Shown in pieces: positions 1-10,812 of a stretch of 64,000 nucleotides of DNA. The notes below the pieces were generated by a model. That model was not told the origin of the DNA. It saw only the letters and a program-made list of their open reading frames with translations, and did not search any database. The position numbers and the translations under genes were made by a program. The stretch lies in assembly GCA_964036295.1 (NCBI GenBank), contig OZ038467.1:14085170-14149169 (forward strand). Reading direction: 5' to 3'. Within the stretch, counting starts at the first letter, position 1. Each line of letters begins with the position of its first letter. Source of the stretch: Plumapathes pennacea. Its lineage: Eukaryota; Cnidaria; Anthozoa; Antipatharia; Myriopathidae.

Positions 1-77
1 AATAAAATCAAGTGGCATCTCTTCCTTTGATGGTGATTTAGACAACTGAGGCGAACTAAACTGTGGAAAATGTGATG

Positions 78-127
78 TGTCCTTCCCGCTGGTACGATGG
101 AGTTCGATCGTACCAGCGAGAAGGACA
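78..127. repeat. Short inverted-repeat hairpin 1
   Basis: The arms pair as TGTCCTT with AAGGACA on the outside and CGCTGGTACGAT with ATCGTACCAGCG on the inside, around a short loop. A related hairpin lies about 200 bp downstream with similar flanks (GGAAATAAC after this one, GGAATAAC after the other). It could be a small-RNA precursor or a relic of a duplicated repeat; the sequence does not decide between them. Confidence 0.6.
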
Positions 128-278
128 GCGGGAAATAACCAGACTATCTTTAACTGTATCTTCAGTCGAGGATATACAGAGTAAAATGTACCATCGGAAA
201 CTCAAGTGGAATTGCTTGACTGAATTATATTTGACACAAAATGAGCCTCACAGTGAAGCAGAGTATAGTAAAGTGTGG

Positions 279-328
279 TGTCCTTTCCGCTGGTACGCTG
301 TCTTTGGATCGTACCAGCTGGAAGGACA
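279..328. repeat. Short inverted-repeat hairpin 2
   Basis: Paralogue of the hairpin at 78-127, with the same outer stem (TGTCCTT with AAGGACA) and inner stem (GCTGGTACG with CGTACCAGC). The loop sequence differs while pairing is kept. The two hairpins plus flanks form a diverged tandem duplication. Confidence 0.6.
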
Positions 329-1120
329 GAGTGGAATAACATAACAATGTCATTTTGATTTATATTATTTTGTACTGCACTATTTACAGCATCATGACTG
401 CAATCCTGGCTTCGTACACAATTGTTTGTCACCAATGGAACAGTAGAAACATAGTGAACCTAAAAGATTCTTCTTTGGAAGTTTCTGGGTTCAACTAGAG
501 TGCTTTCTGCAAAATTTTGAGCAGATTCTATGATTCTATGATGTTATATGAATATTGTCTTACTAACTATAAAAGTAAAACAAAATTTTAAACAAAAACC
601 ACATGAACCCTATCGACCAACAAGAATCGGCGAGCTTTCAGCGGCAACGCTGCTTTGATCAATATGCCTATAATGCCGTTCACCGATCAACCGGCGGCCA
701 AACAGCCGCGGAGAGGCAGGCCACCAAGAGGCGAAAACATACACCAATGGGAAGGAAGGAAGCCACGGGATGGAAAGAACAAACTCACAGGAGGTTCGCT
801 GGACTCTTATTCCATCAATTAAGCGCCATCTCGGATGTTGAAGCTAGCGACCAGGTGCTGCTGTCGACTGCATGCTTAATACATATATCGCGGCCTTCAA
901 AGGTCAGAGTGGATTTGTGTCTAGTTTCTTGACTCAGCGTGTGGAAATATAAGTGCTTCTAGTTATTTTCATTATTTCCGTTGTTGTTTTCGCTGTTTGT
1001 GATGAACCTCGAAATACGTCTGCCAGAAGAACCGCCTCAACGCAAAATTTATGTCATTTACCGACAGGACACAAGACTAACAGAGATACACAGGAAAATC
1101 TTTCGGATGAGCCTCCAGTA
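329..1120. other. No recognisable gene
   Basis: Short open frames exist (603-932 and 953-1342 on the + strand), but their translations show no domain, signal peptide or family resemblance that I recognise, and no matching splice sites were seen. I treat the stretch as non-coding or unassigned. Confidence 0.4.
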
Positions 1121-1437
1121 AGGTTCAGAAATGGAAATTCATCTTGCAAATCAACCGAGGTTATGGATGTGATTTCCAAAGTAGTTTTCGTCGTCCGATT
1201 TCGACATAGAATTTCGGTTGGAAATGCGCTAATTAGACATTCAGAATCAAAGGCACATCTTTTCGGCTCAGCTCAGTCAAAGTCAACACAGAAAAAACCT
1301 GAAATTCAGGTCCAGTGGTTCAAGATTTATCTTTCAAATTAACCGAGGTTTTAAATGTCATTTTGAAAGCTGTTTTCACGTGTTTAGACATAAAATTGCC
1401 ATTTGAAATGCGCTAATAAAATATTCATAATCGAGCG
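1121..1437. repeat. Two-copy tandem duplication, unit about 185 bp
   Basis: Shared landmarks occur twice in the same order: CAAATCAACCGAGGTT near 1148 and CAAATTAACCGAGGTT near 1335, then GACATAGAATT / GACATAAAATT, then AAATGCGCTAAT. The copies are clearly diverged. Confidence 0.55.
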
Positions 1438-1689
1438 TGTGAAAATGTCTAGACCACAACTTTTGATAACAATATTAGACGCGCGCAGTTAGTTGCAGGA
1501 AATACAGTGTCTTCGCTGTGCAATGCTTCAGACTCGACGATTGACCACAGAAAAAACGACGATTGCCATTACTTTCTTCAGGGAAATTGTCCGCTTTCAG
1601 TGCAATGAAGCTGTACAAAGAGTGTTGACGTCACACGCCAAATGTAAACAATAATATACGCGCGCGAAGGATCATGGTTAAGACAGGCT

Positions 1690-2600
1690 CTTTAAACTAT
1701 TAAAGAAAGGTGTAACAGAAATTGTGTAGTTACATGCTTTTATCATACAGTCATCAAGGCGTCATCATAACGTGATGTGACGTTTGATTACTTTGTCGAT
1801 AGTAGAGTTTTAATCAGTTAATATAAGCACAGTTAACCGTGGTTTTACTACCATTTCAAGGGTTACCCATGGTTACCCATGTATTAAACTATTAAAGGAA
1901 AATTGAACAGAAATTATAAAATTGCATGCTTCACAATGACGTGATATGACATTTGTTAACTGCGTGGATAGTAATGTTTTAATCAACAGTCACTTTGTGT
2001 TAAAGTAAGGAGAGTAAACCGTAGTTTTACTACCATTTTAAGGGTTACCCATGATTACCCATGTATTAGACTATTAAAGACAAATTTTACAGAAATTGTG
2101 AAATGGCATGCTTCTTTTATTTGTTCTTTTTTTTTTTTTGATGTGACGTTTGTTTACTGCGCGGATTATATTGTTTTAATCAACAGTCACTCTGTATTAA
2201 GATAAGGAGAGTTAACCGTGGTCTACTACCATTTTAAGGGTTACCCATGGTTACCCATGTATTAAAATATTAAAAGAAATATTTAACAGAAATTATGAAA
2301 TTGCATGCTTGTATTATAAGACGTCACCATGACGTGATGTGACATTTGTTTACTGTGCGGATAGTAATGTTTTAATAAGCAAACACTCTGTGTTAAGATA
2401 AGCACAGTTAACCGTGGTTTAACTAACATTTGAAGGGTTTCTTGTGGTTACCCACGTATTAAACTCAAGAAAAAAATTAAGAAATTGTGTAATCACATGC
2501 TCCTATTATGTGGCATCACCATGATGTGATGTGACATTTGTTTACTGCGAGGATAGTAATTTTTGATTAACAGCCACTGTGTTAAGATTAGGAGAGTTTT
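1690..2600. repeat. Tandem array, about 5 copies of a ~190-bp unit
   Basis: Each unit holds, in order, a CTATTAAA run followed by ACAGAAATT, a GCATGCTT block, a GTGATGTGAC block followed by TTTGTTTACTG, AGTTAACCGTGG, and a double GGTTACCCATG motif. Units recur near 1697, 1886, 2071, 2265 and 2460. Divergence is high, so this is an old local satellite. No coding potential was seen. Confidence 0.7.
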
Positions 2601-2884
2601 TCGAAAGTCGATTAAGGTAATCCAGGATTAACGAAATTCTTTCTCTCGACCCCTCTCCTAATAAACTGCAGAGTTTTGTTCGAAGATGGATTAGTAAGCT
2701 TGTTCCAACTTAAAACGTTATCAAGAAAGTCGTTGTGGACGAAACTTTCACGTTTTCAGGCTTATGAATAACAAGAAAGTTTAGACCTAATTCATGCAGG
2801 ATTAGCCTAATTGTGCTTTGAAAAACTGGGCCCTGGGCCTTTATCAACCTGTGTCGATACATTAGGAGTGTCTACTATTTTGAC

Positions 2885-3245
2885 CTTAATGTGCCATAGT
2901 TGTGCACCCTGCAAAGTTGATTTTGTGTCTTATATTTTGTGAGTGCTTACCTTGTTGCTCTTTTGCTGCACTTTTTAAATTAATCAGTAAGAATTCGTCT
3001 GCCATTATTAGGCCTTATAAAATGGAAAATAATGATTTTGTGAAAAAGTGGGCGTGCATTTTTGTTATCGTTTTTGGCCAACTTCAATATCATTTACATC
3101 TGGCATGATTGTCCGATTTATGATGGACTCTGCCTTATTTTTTCGAATTTATGCTGTATGGTTATCTGGCTTCAGTTGTAAGTTCAAAAACAATACTCAC
3201 TTCTTCAATTATGCCCCGACGTATATGGTACCTGGGCTTTTATGA
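2885..3245 (+). repeat. Dispersed repeat, copy 1
   Basis: About 360 bp that recurs in the same orientation at 9410-9778. Shared blocks include AAGTTGATTTTGTGTCT, TTGCTGCACTTTTTAAATT and CCTTATAAAATG. The short open frames inside it are not preserved in the other copy. Element class not recognised. Confidence 0.55.
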
Positions 3246-3254
3246 ACATGCGTC

Positions 3255-4260
3255 GATGACAGCAGCACTAACTCAGTACTGAGGTGATTGTTATATATTT
3301 TCACTACATCATTTGTGCAATTTCTTCTTGAATCTTTGGGAGAATTTGTACTCAGTCGCTGTAATTGAAATTTGCACGTTAGTAAGCATTTACACCAGTG
3401 CCCTTTATTCTCCCGTTCGTTTTCAGTAAAGGCGTGTTTTGGTCATGGCTAGTGCGAAGTGTGTAATCGACAAGCAAAGAAAGTTGTGCCTGTACAGGAC
3501 GACCCAAGTTGTAAGTGGATAGTTGAAAGTTACTCCTTCATAATGAAGTAGTTGTAAAAATGCAAACGTCTTCTACGTTAGTAAATACTTTTCAACACGA
3601 TTATTTCATGAAGTGCAACAGCAGCAGTAACTCAGTACTGAGTTGATTGTTATATAGTCTCACTACATCATTTGTACTCTTTCTTCTTGGATCTTAGGTA
3701 AATTTGAACTCAGTCTTTGGAATTGAATTTTGACCACCAACAAGTATTGACACCAGTGTCCGCTTCTCTCCCATTCGTTTTTAGCGAAGGCGTCTTCTGG
3801 TCCTGGTTATTAGTGTGAAGTGTAATCGTGAAGCAAAGAAGGCTGTGCCTGTCGGGGGAGATCCAAGCTACTCCTTCATAATGGCGTACGATTTTGGTTG
3901 TGCACTGTTTCTGTGAAAATGAAATCTTGTCTCGACTCTGGATTCTTGTGGGAGTTTGTGAGTTTCAAATGTGTCAATCGACCATGGATCTAGGTGGAGT
4001 CGTATCTGTGCGTATAGTATACTTGCCAACTCTCGTGAAAAACATGTTTTCAGTGAAGGCATCTTCTGGTCATGGCTGGTGCGAACTGTGTAATTATCAA
4101 GCAAAGAATGCTGTGCCTGTCCGGGGCGACCCAAGCTGTAAGTGGATAGTTGAAAGTTACTCCTTCATAATGAAGCAGTTTTAAATGTGCGGACGCGGGA
4201 CGTCTTCTACATTAGTAAATACTGTTCAACACGATTATTTCAACAGCAGCACTCCTAACT
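3255..4260. repeat. Tandem triplication of a ~370-bp segment
   Basis: Three diverged copies begin at about 3260, 3625 and 3985. Each has the blocks AACTCAGTACTGAG, CACTACATCATTTGT, a TTTTCAG acceptor-like site, a GCAAAGAA block and a CCAAG..GTAAGTGG donor-like site. The part between the acceptor- and donor-like sites could be a triplicated exon (translations share a KQR.LCL core), but the copies disagree by frameshifts and I recognise no protein. Confidence 0.55.
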
Positions 4261-5053
4261 CAGTACTGCGCTGATTGTTAACATGTTCGCTATACTCCCA
4301 GGAACATTTCCTGAAAGTTTCATCGATTCTGAGACTAGGCAGAGACTATATTCCGGTTTTGAGATTAGGCCAAAAATGGCAATTTTCGAAAAAATAGTAA
4401 AGTGTTAGGCGATGATTTGCTCTTATTTCTCTCGACCTGAGGACATTACCTATTTGTCTTCAGTTTGCAAAAGGTATTTAATTAGAATTCTAGCCATTCG
4501 TGACTTTCACTTGCTGCAATGTAATAAGAGCCCTGCTTCCAATAAGCTAACGTGTTTATACAGAGTGAACTTTAACCACTATGGACTACATATAGACCGA
4601 GTTGCAGTTTATTGTTGAAATTTCATTTTTGTGACAGTTTATGTTACACCACAATGTTCCTGTTAAACATTTTGAAAATTGTATCAGCACCCTGTCTCTA
4701 GTATGTGCCCTCCATTGAGGCCCCAGAATTAAATAAGCGCCCTTTGGGATCATTAGAATCATTACAGTACATACAGTTTTTTCTTTTGCTTCACCTATAT
4801 TGAGATTTCGTTATGCATACCATTATATGTGCACCTTGTCAAGTTGACATTATTGGTTTCACTAATGTATATAAATGTTGTGTGCAGATTTTCTGAAGCA
4901 TCAGAGGACTTTGGAATGAACGCCCCTTCCCTTAAACTGGCAACACCCTTTGTCGTGTTACGACTTTTAAGAATAAAGGATGAAGAGGCTTGGAGTAAGT
5001 AAATGTTAAACTGAAACTAGTTTTTTTCTCCATTGACCTAGCTATACTATCTT
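4261..5053. other. No recognisable gene
   Basis: AT-rich sequence with no convincing exon. A short piece around 4296-4400 (GGAACATTTCCTGAAAGTTT, then AGATTAGGCCAAAAATG) resembles 58150-58240 and marks a dispersed repeat family. Confidence 0.4.
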
Positions 5054-5405
5054 TTATTACACGACTTCACATTTTAGAGTGCAAATACGGGCCAAAACGA
5101 GTGCAAAGATGGGAGCGTATTGCACTCGTCAGGAACCAGATCAACTGGTTTATTAGCTTACGTGATCAATTTTCGTTCAAGCAAAGTTTACGAACGCGTC
5201 ATTTTTTTATTCCATTTTGCGCGCGGCGAGAACGTTTGCCCTGCTTCGTTTGTCGTATAATAAACAATTTATTACACGAAAAGTCGTGCAATACGGCTGT
5301 ATTTTTACTCGTCAGTTTTATTTTTTCTCGCCTGAAGCAGGCTCGAAAAAATAAAACCGACTCGTAAAAATACTCCGCCGTATTGCACTCCTTCCCGTGT
5401 AATAA
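5054..5405. mobile_element. Foldback-type MITE with TTATTACACG ends
   Basis: The segment begins TTATTACACG and ends CGTGTAATAA. Subterminal blocks near both ends also match in inverted orientation (GAGTGCAAATACGG against CCGTATTGCACTC). A second inverted repeat lies inside at about 5306-5370 (ATTTTTACTCG against CGAGTAAAAAT form). It has no coding capacity. The superfamily is not determined. Confidence 0.6.
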
Positions 5406-5639
5406 CCTCTTTTTATATAATGTACCTATATATGTATGTTGATTTTGATGTAGACTACAAATAGGAAACTACACAACATAATTCGATGTTCTAAACACCA
5501 AGTATTAATTGTGCGACTAACTTGGCAACAAGGGGACATCTACCAAAAATTTATGCATATAAATGTTTCGTACAGTAGTTCGTTCCGTATAATTTATATG
5601 CTGCCATGATTCACCAGGTTTCTTGTCTGTAGATAGAGA

Positions 5640-7185
5640 TCAGTAATAGAAAAGAAGCTGTTTGTTGGCATACTATTCATAGTTTTCACAAAGGCCTTCG
5701 ATACCGTCCCGCACGATATCCTATTACACAAACTGAGAGACCTTGGGATAAGAGGAAACATCTGGAAATGGATAAAGGAATACCTGGCAAATCGAAGGCA
5801 GTTCGTCAAAATCAACGAAATTGACTCAGACACACTAAATAAACCGCATGGCGTACCACAAGGGTCGGTGCTCGGCCCAACCTTGTTCTCACTATTCACA
5901 AATTACCTCCCACCTGCAATTCAGTCCGGCGAAACATACCTATTTGCGGATGATACCACCATCTACTGCATCGCAGAATCTATAGATGCTCTAACCATCA
6001 AGATGAACAACGCCCTGAAGGAAGTTAAAGACTGATGTGACAAAAACTCGCTAGTACCGCACCCAGATAAATGCAAAGCAATGGCATTATACCGGAAGAC
6101 ATTCATCGACCCTGTACAAGCTTTGAAACTGGGTGACAACATAGTCCACTGGACCAAACCAGAGCGACTGTTTTGGACACAGGTCGACAAAAAGCTGAAC
6201 TGGTCGGATCATGCAATCACCGTAGCGAAATCATACGCCTCAAAACTAAGTCTTCGGCGGATGAGGTTTCTCCCCCAAGAACAGCTAGAAGACTTCTACA
6301 ACAAAGTGATCCTACCATCCATCACATATAGCTCACTGGTATGGGGAACATGCAACGAAACACATCTCAACAACTTGGAGAACTGCATGCAAGATCAGGC
6401 CGCATTATATACAGGCTGCCATGGGACACCAACTCGGAGGAAGTCCTAAATCGCACCGGATGGGACACTATAGACACCATGTACAAGAAACGACTCGCAA
6501 CATTCGCATACAAATGCATAAATAGACAAAACACGGAGGAGTTCGCAGATTTATTCATCTACAATCAATCAAGTCGAAGTACGAGGAGTGGAAACAACAC
6601 CCTCAGCCTCCCAAGACCGGAGACAAACTACATAGGGAACTCCGTCAGCTACCGTGGTGCTGTGCTGTGGAACAACCTAGACCAAGAAATAAGAACGGCA
6701 GAAACTTTGGGAAAATTCAAGCATCTCCTATCAGAGAGTAACATTCGCGAATTCAAATTCAATATCTCAATACTCAACAAGATTAAGAATTGTGACTACC
6801 ATTATTATTGAATTTGGCGTTAAAATTGTTTTACAAAGCATACAGACACTTAAGTCAATTTTAATTCTAGGACACAACAAGTTTTAATTGATTGCGACTG
6901 CCATTATTACTGAATTTAGCGTTAAACTTATTTTATGAAGCACACAGACACTCTAGTAAACTTAGGTTTGGACCCAATAAGAAGGATTCTGACTACCATT
7001 ATTATTATTGAACTAGCGGTTAAATTTATTTATGAAGCACACAGACAGTTCAGTTAACTTCACATTGTTTAGATTACATATATATATTTAGGATAGTTTT
7101 TAGCAATTAGTTTAACATAAATACACGACCCCACCAGCCATGCTGCTTTACTCTATCGTGTTTAAATAAAGTATTCAATTCAATA
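5640..7185 (+). mobile_element. 5'-truncated non-LTR retrotransposon (LINE), decayed
   Basis: The frame starting near 5690 reads through reverse transcriptase blocks: KAFDTVPHDILL, then GVPQGSVLGPTLFS, then the catalytic motif LFADDTT. It stops at a TGA near 6033. The thumb and C-terminal part follows in two further frames at 6081-6449 and 6341-6811, so at least one nonsense and one frameshift mutation are present. The C-terminal block RGAVLWNNLDQE is typical of CR1/L2-like LINEs. The 3' tail carries three copies of a ~100-bp repeat (6786-7080) and ends in an AATAAAG plus ATTCAATTCAAT tail near 7185. The 5' end, with the endonuclease, is missing. Confidence 0.8.
6786..7080 (+). repeat. Triplicated ~100-bp repeat in LINE 3' UTR
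   Basis: The block GACTACCATTATTATTGAA, followed by GCGTTAAA-like sequence and GAAGCACACAGACA, recurs three times in tandem with moderate divergence. Confidence 0.6.
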
Positions 7186-7825
7186 GATGAATCAATATTA
7201 CCTAACTAAAATATAAAAATCATAAATACATTCAACTTCTTTCATATAATGTTTAGATAAAAGTTCTATTGGACTGTTGCTTTCATCCCATAATGAGAGG
7301 AATAATCTGGCAAATCCCAGGACACAGGACCTCTTGGCAAGGGGGCAAGGTGTACCGTCCAGAAAACACACCTTACCATGCTGGCTGGTGGAAACCAAAA
7401 CCAGACTGGGACTATTGTGTAACCTGTATAATTATCCCTAGCAATTGTTACTGGCCTTCAAGATTGCATAGAAATATGGATCTTAGATCACCCTCCTGTC
7501 TCTTCCCAAACCCATATGCACTCCATGTTCACTCTAATAATGGGTCTTTGAAAAGTAGAACTCTCCCAGCCACTCAATACATATCTACTCGATTTAATGT
7601 TTGTTCAACTATCATTATTGCTTAACACTCCAAACCAAATCACTAATAGATTTCTTTTCTGAGTGGTTGGAAGATTTTGCACCATGGCATAGTAGTGAAC
7701 TCGAAGAAAAAAAAAAGTTTTCAAGAATTTTTCTTTCCAGCAGTTGAAAGAAAATTAATTGACCTGTATCATTTGTCAACAGGCCAGTTATCCAAAACAG
7801 TCTGGGTAAGACCAATATGGTCTAG
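7186..7825. other. No recognisable gene
   Basis: Short open frames overlap on both strands without any domain I recognise. A run of A at about 7707-7717 is present. Nothing firm can be assigned. Confidence 0.4.
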
Positions 7826-7971
7826 ATGATTGATGACCCAATCATCTCGGCCAACCTTGGGGAGCTTATGCTTCAAGTCCAGAGTGGCCTAACGATGGGG
7901 TCACAAAGCATGGGAGTAGCAACACCAGGTGGCAGTCTGCTGCTCACTTCAAATGATGGTGTGGTACCAAG
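7826..7971 (+). CDS. Internal exon of an unrecognised protein (exon 1 of 2 seen)
   Basis: An acceptor-like GGTCTAG precedes the exon and a CCAAG/GTATAA donor ends it. The frame is open for 48 codons plus two bases, from ATGATTGATGACCC, and includes SANLGELMLQVQSGL and a glycine/serine-rich TPGGSLLLTSNDG. The phase-2 end joins in frame to the exon at 8277. The ATG sits directly after the acceptor, so it may be internal rather than a true start. I do not recognise the protein family. No upstream exon was found. Confidence 0.45.
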
Positions 7972-8276
7972 GTATAATACTATCTGAAATTCAAACAAAA
8001 AACTTTAGCTGTGTATACATATACGCTATACATTTCAATTTTGTACTCTTGTAAATGCTGCATGACCAGTAAAACCTATATGGGTGAATTAGGTGGTCGA
8101 GGAAAACCTTCAATATTAGTCACCGTCTTGACTTAAATTCGTGTCTTGATCTCATGCTTGAAACATAAAACTGTTCTCTCTGAGTGGAAGATCCAAATTA
8201 TGTACTCATATCTGAAGAAAAATCTGTATTCATCAAACGATTAATTATTCCCAAAACGATATTAATTGCTTTGCAG

Positions 8277-8391
8277 AGCTGAAGGTCGGGTGATTGTGTT
8301 TCAGTACACAAAAGCACCGTTTTCCTTCGAGGATGAGAAAAAACTCCAAGAAGAAGAAAAGAAAATTGCAGCAGACAGCACAGCATGTTAA
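8277..8391 (+). CDS. Second exon of the unrecognised protein; stop from a MITE
   Basis: It follows an ATTGCTTTGCAG acceptor and continues the phase of the exon at 7826-7971. The translation reads EGRVIVFQYTKAPFSF, then a charged stretch rich in E and K (DEKKLQEEEKK), then a TAA at 8389-8391. That TAA is part of the terminal TTAA of the MITE beginning at 8388. The protein end seen here is therefore probably a transposon-induced truncation, unless splicing occurs just before the MITE. Function is unknown. Confidence 0.45.
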
Positions 8392-8560
8392 CCCTTTCAC
8401 TCCCAAGTTCAAAGTACAGATTCTCCTAACCATTTAAGAAGAAAATGTGTGAGAGATATAGAGAGAATTAATAATTCAAGCAGCTGTCATCTCAGCAAGC
8501 TATCAAAAGCCAACTTCTCCATACTGTAATTATATACCATATTTCAATTATTTAAGGGGA
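8388..8560 (+). mobile_element. TTAACCCTTTCACTC MITE, 3' end diverged
   Basis: It begins with TTAACCCTTTCACTCCCAAG, the same terminal sequence as the MITE at 61856-62061, and shares the internal block TATCAAAAGCCAA with both copies there. Its right terminus is not clear. Confidence 0.65.
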
Positions 8561-8784
8561 CAACCTTAATTACCGCTATCTGTGCGCCATATTTTAAACC
8601 CTTCAAGACCAATAAGCATATATCTAAAAAATGTAGCCCACTCTCTAAGTTTTCTGAAAAATGTAAAATTATTTTATCTCCTGTGCTATAGGGTTTTCTT
8701 CTTTACAGGGTTATCAAATTTAAACTGCTTTGGGAGACCCACTTCCAGGTTGTTTTCAACATGGTAAGGCTGACACTATTTGGT

Positions 8785-9023
8785 TTAAAGGTGGTGTTAC
8801 ACTGGTCGATTTGCAACGACGATTTGCAACAATGCGATGTTGCGCTAAAAATCGTTGATGTGTAACACCGCATTGCGAACGATTTTTCGCGATGTTTGCA
8901 GTGCTGCAACGCGTTGCAAGTTTTTGAAAGCGATTCAGAAAGTTGCAACACCGTTGCATGAGTTTGGAGCAAATCGGCGTTGCAAATCGTCGTTGCAAAT
9001 CGACCAGTGTAACACCAGCTTAA
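8785..9023. mobile_element. MITE with ~40-bp terminal inverted repeats, TTAA flanks
   Basis: The left end GGTGTTACACTGGTCGAT, followed by TTGCAACGACGATTTGCAAC, is the inverted copy of the right end. The flanking TTAA at 8785-8788 and 9020-9023 would fit piggyBac-type target duplication. The interior is full of further GTTGCAA/TTGCAAC inversions, so the whole 239 bp can fold. Non-coding. Confidence 0.8.
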
Positions 9024-9134
9024 GACCAGAAATGCAGCCACGATGGCACAAAAGAATGTCAGCTGTGATAAGCACACAATATTAAGAATTCGCTCACATT
9101 GAAGAATGGTTATTTCGCAAACTTTTTATCAAAC

Positions 9135-9315
9135 TACAGTTGAACCTCGCTATTTCGAACTCGGTTAATTCGAAGTCCCCGTTATTTCAAAGTCGAGCCG
9201 AATCCCCTTGGATTTATTTTTTCAGTCATTTACTATCGGCTGTTTCGAAACCCCGCTATTTTAAACATTTTTTTGTGTATCCCGTGCCACTTTGAAATAG
9301 CCAGGTTCGACTGTA
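9135..9315. mobile_element. pogo/Tigger-like MITE, 181 bp
   Basis: The ends are TACAGTTGAACCTCGCTATT and, inverted, TACAGTCGAACCTGGCTATT, followed on both sides by a TTCGAA-type or TTTCAAA-type block. TA at each border fits a TA target duplication. CAGTYGAACCTC termini are typical of pogo/Tigger families. No transposase. Confidence 0.8.
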
Positions 9316-9409
9316 TTACTATTTTTTGGCACAAAGCAAAATGCAAAAAAAAAAAAAAAAAAAGTGTGGTTATTATATATAAAATTTATAAAGTGGAACC
9401 CAGTTAATA

Positions 9410-9778
9410 TACAGTATGGCCAGCATCGTGACTGGGCATTTGAACTTTACCCCAGCGGTACTCACTTCTTTCATGATACAGCAATATATGGTACGTGAAC
9501 ATGCATCGATGAACTTAATCTGTCATAATTGTACTCTGTGAAGTTGATTTTGTATCTAATGTTTTGTGAGTCCTTGTCATGTTGCTTATTTGCTGCACTT
9601 TTTAAATTCATAAAGTAAGCATTTGTCTATCATCATTGAGCCTTATAAAATGAGATTTATGCAATAATTTTGTGCAAAAGTGGTCGTGCTTTTTGTTATC
9701 ATTTTTGGACCATTTCAGCAGCCATTTACATCTGACATTATTGTCAATTTATAATGAACTCTGCCTGTTCTGTGCAGC
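9410..9778 (+). repeat. Dispersed repeat, copy 2
   Basis: Diverged copy of 2885-3245 in the same orientation, sharing the GTTGATTTTGTATCT and TTTGCTGCACTTTTTAAATT blocks. It lies just upstream of a LINE relic and could be an unrelated insertion or part of an older composite. Confidence 0.5.
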
Positions 9779-9799
9779 ATTGATAATAATGAGTGTTTC

Positions 9800-10812
9800 A
9801 TTTTTTTATTATTAGATTTTCTGCTGCATTTGACACTGTAGACCATGCCATATTACTCGGTCGACTCAGTAATCGTTTTGGCATCAAGAGGAAGGCCGTT
9901 GCCTGGATCAGGTCGTACTTGATGGACCGAAGCCAGTTCGTCTATGTTGAAGGTGAATGCTCCTCAAGTCGCGACCTGCTCTGTGGTGTCCCGCGGGGGT
10001 CTGTGCTGGGACCCACATTATACCTGCCATACACAGCTCCCCTGGCAGATGTAATCAAACGCCATAACATGTCCTATCATTTTTACACGGATGATAGCCA
10101 GATTTTATATGAAGTTCCGACTGTCATGCGCTGGTCAGACTGAATACCCTAGGGCAATTGTTGTAGCGTGTGTGCGGGACACCAACGATTAGATGACCAC
10201 TAATAAGCTGAAGCTTAACAATGGGAAAACAGAGCTGCTTGTGTTGAACGCCCGCCATAGACCATCACCACCGCTGAAGTGTATCCACGCAGGGCACGGA
10301 AATTATCAAGGCATCCGATTTCGCTAAAAACATAGGAGTATGGTTTGACAATGCTCTATCTATGAACAAACAAACAAACAAGTGAATATGATCTGTAATA
10401 CAGCATTTTACAACCTTAGAAATATCGTCTCTGTAAAGAAGTTCTTATCCTACCAACACTGTGAACTTTTAATTCATACTTTTGTTACTTCGAAGTTAGA
10501 TTACTGTAATGCGTTAGTATCTGGGCTCCCACCACATCTTCTTCAAAAGCTTAAGTATTTACAGACTTCTGCTACACCTATTCCTAGTCAGAGAGCGGAT
10601 TGATTTTAAGATTTTAATGAAGACATATAAGGCACTTCATGACATGGCCCCACGGTATCTCCCGGACATCATAGAGACATCTAAACCTGCGGGATTGTTG
10701 CGTTCGCACAAGAAAGGGCTTCTAGTGGTCCCCAAGTACAACCTCAAGACTTACAGACTGAGGGCTTTTTCAGTTGTGGCCCCTCGTCTATGGAATGACC
10801 TGCCAGATTTTA
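9800..10812 (+). mobile_element. CR1/L2-like LINE relic, 5' part of a split copy
   Basis: The reverse transcriptase frame at 9793-10143 has SAAFDTVDHAILL, then GVPRGSVLGPTLY, then the catalytic FYTDDSQ motif, and then breaks. Later pieces in other frames read KLDYCNALVSGLP (from 10382) and VAPRLWNDLPDF (to 10812), typical of the C-terminal part of CR1/L2-type ORF2. Multiple frameshifts and stops make it non-functional. It is interrupted after 10812 by a Helitron-like insertion and resumes at 12137. Confidence 0.8.

Noticed and set aside
7826..8391. Upstream exons of the ferlin pseudogene
   Set aside because: The translation has no resemblance to FerA or C2 domains, and a LINE and several MITEs separate it from the ferlin segments.
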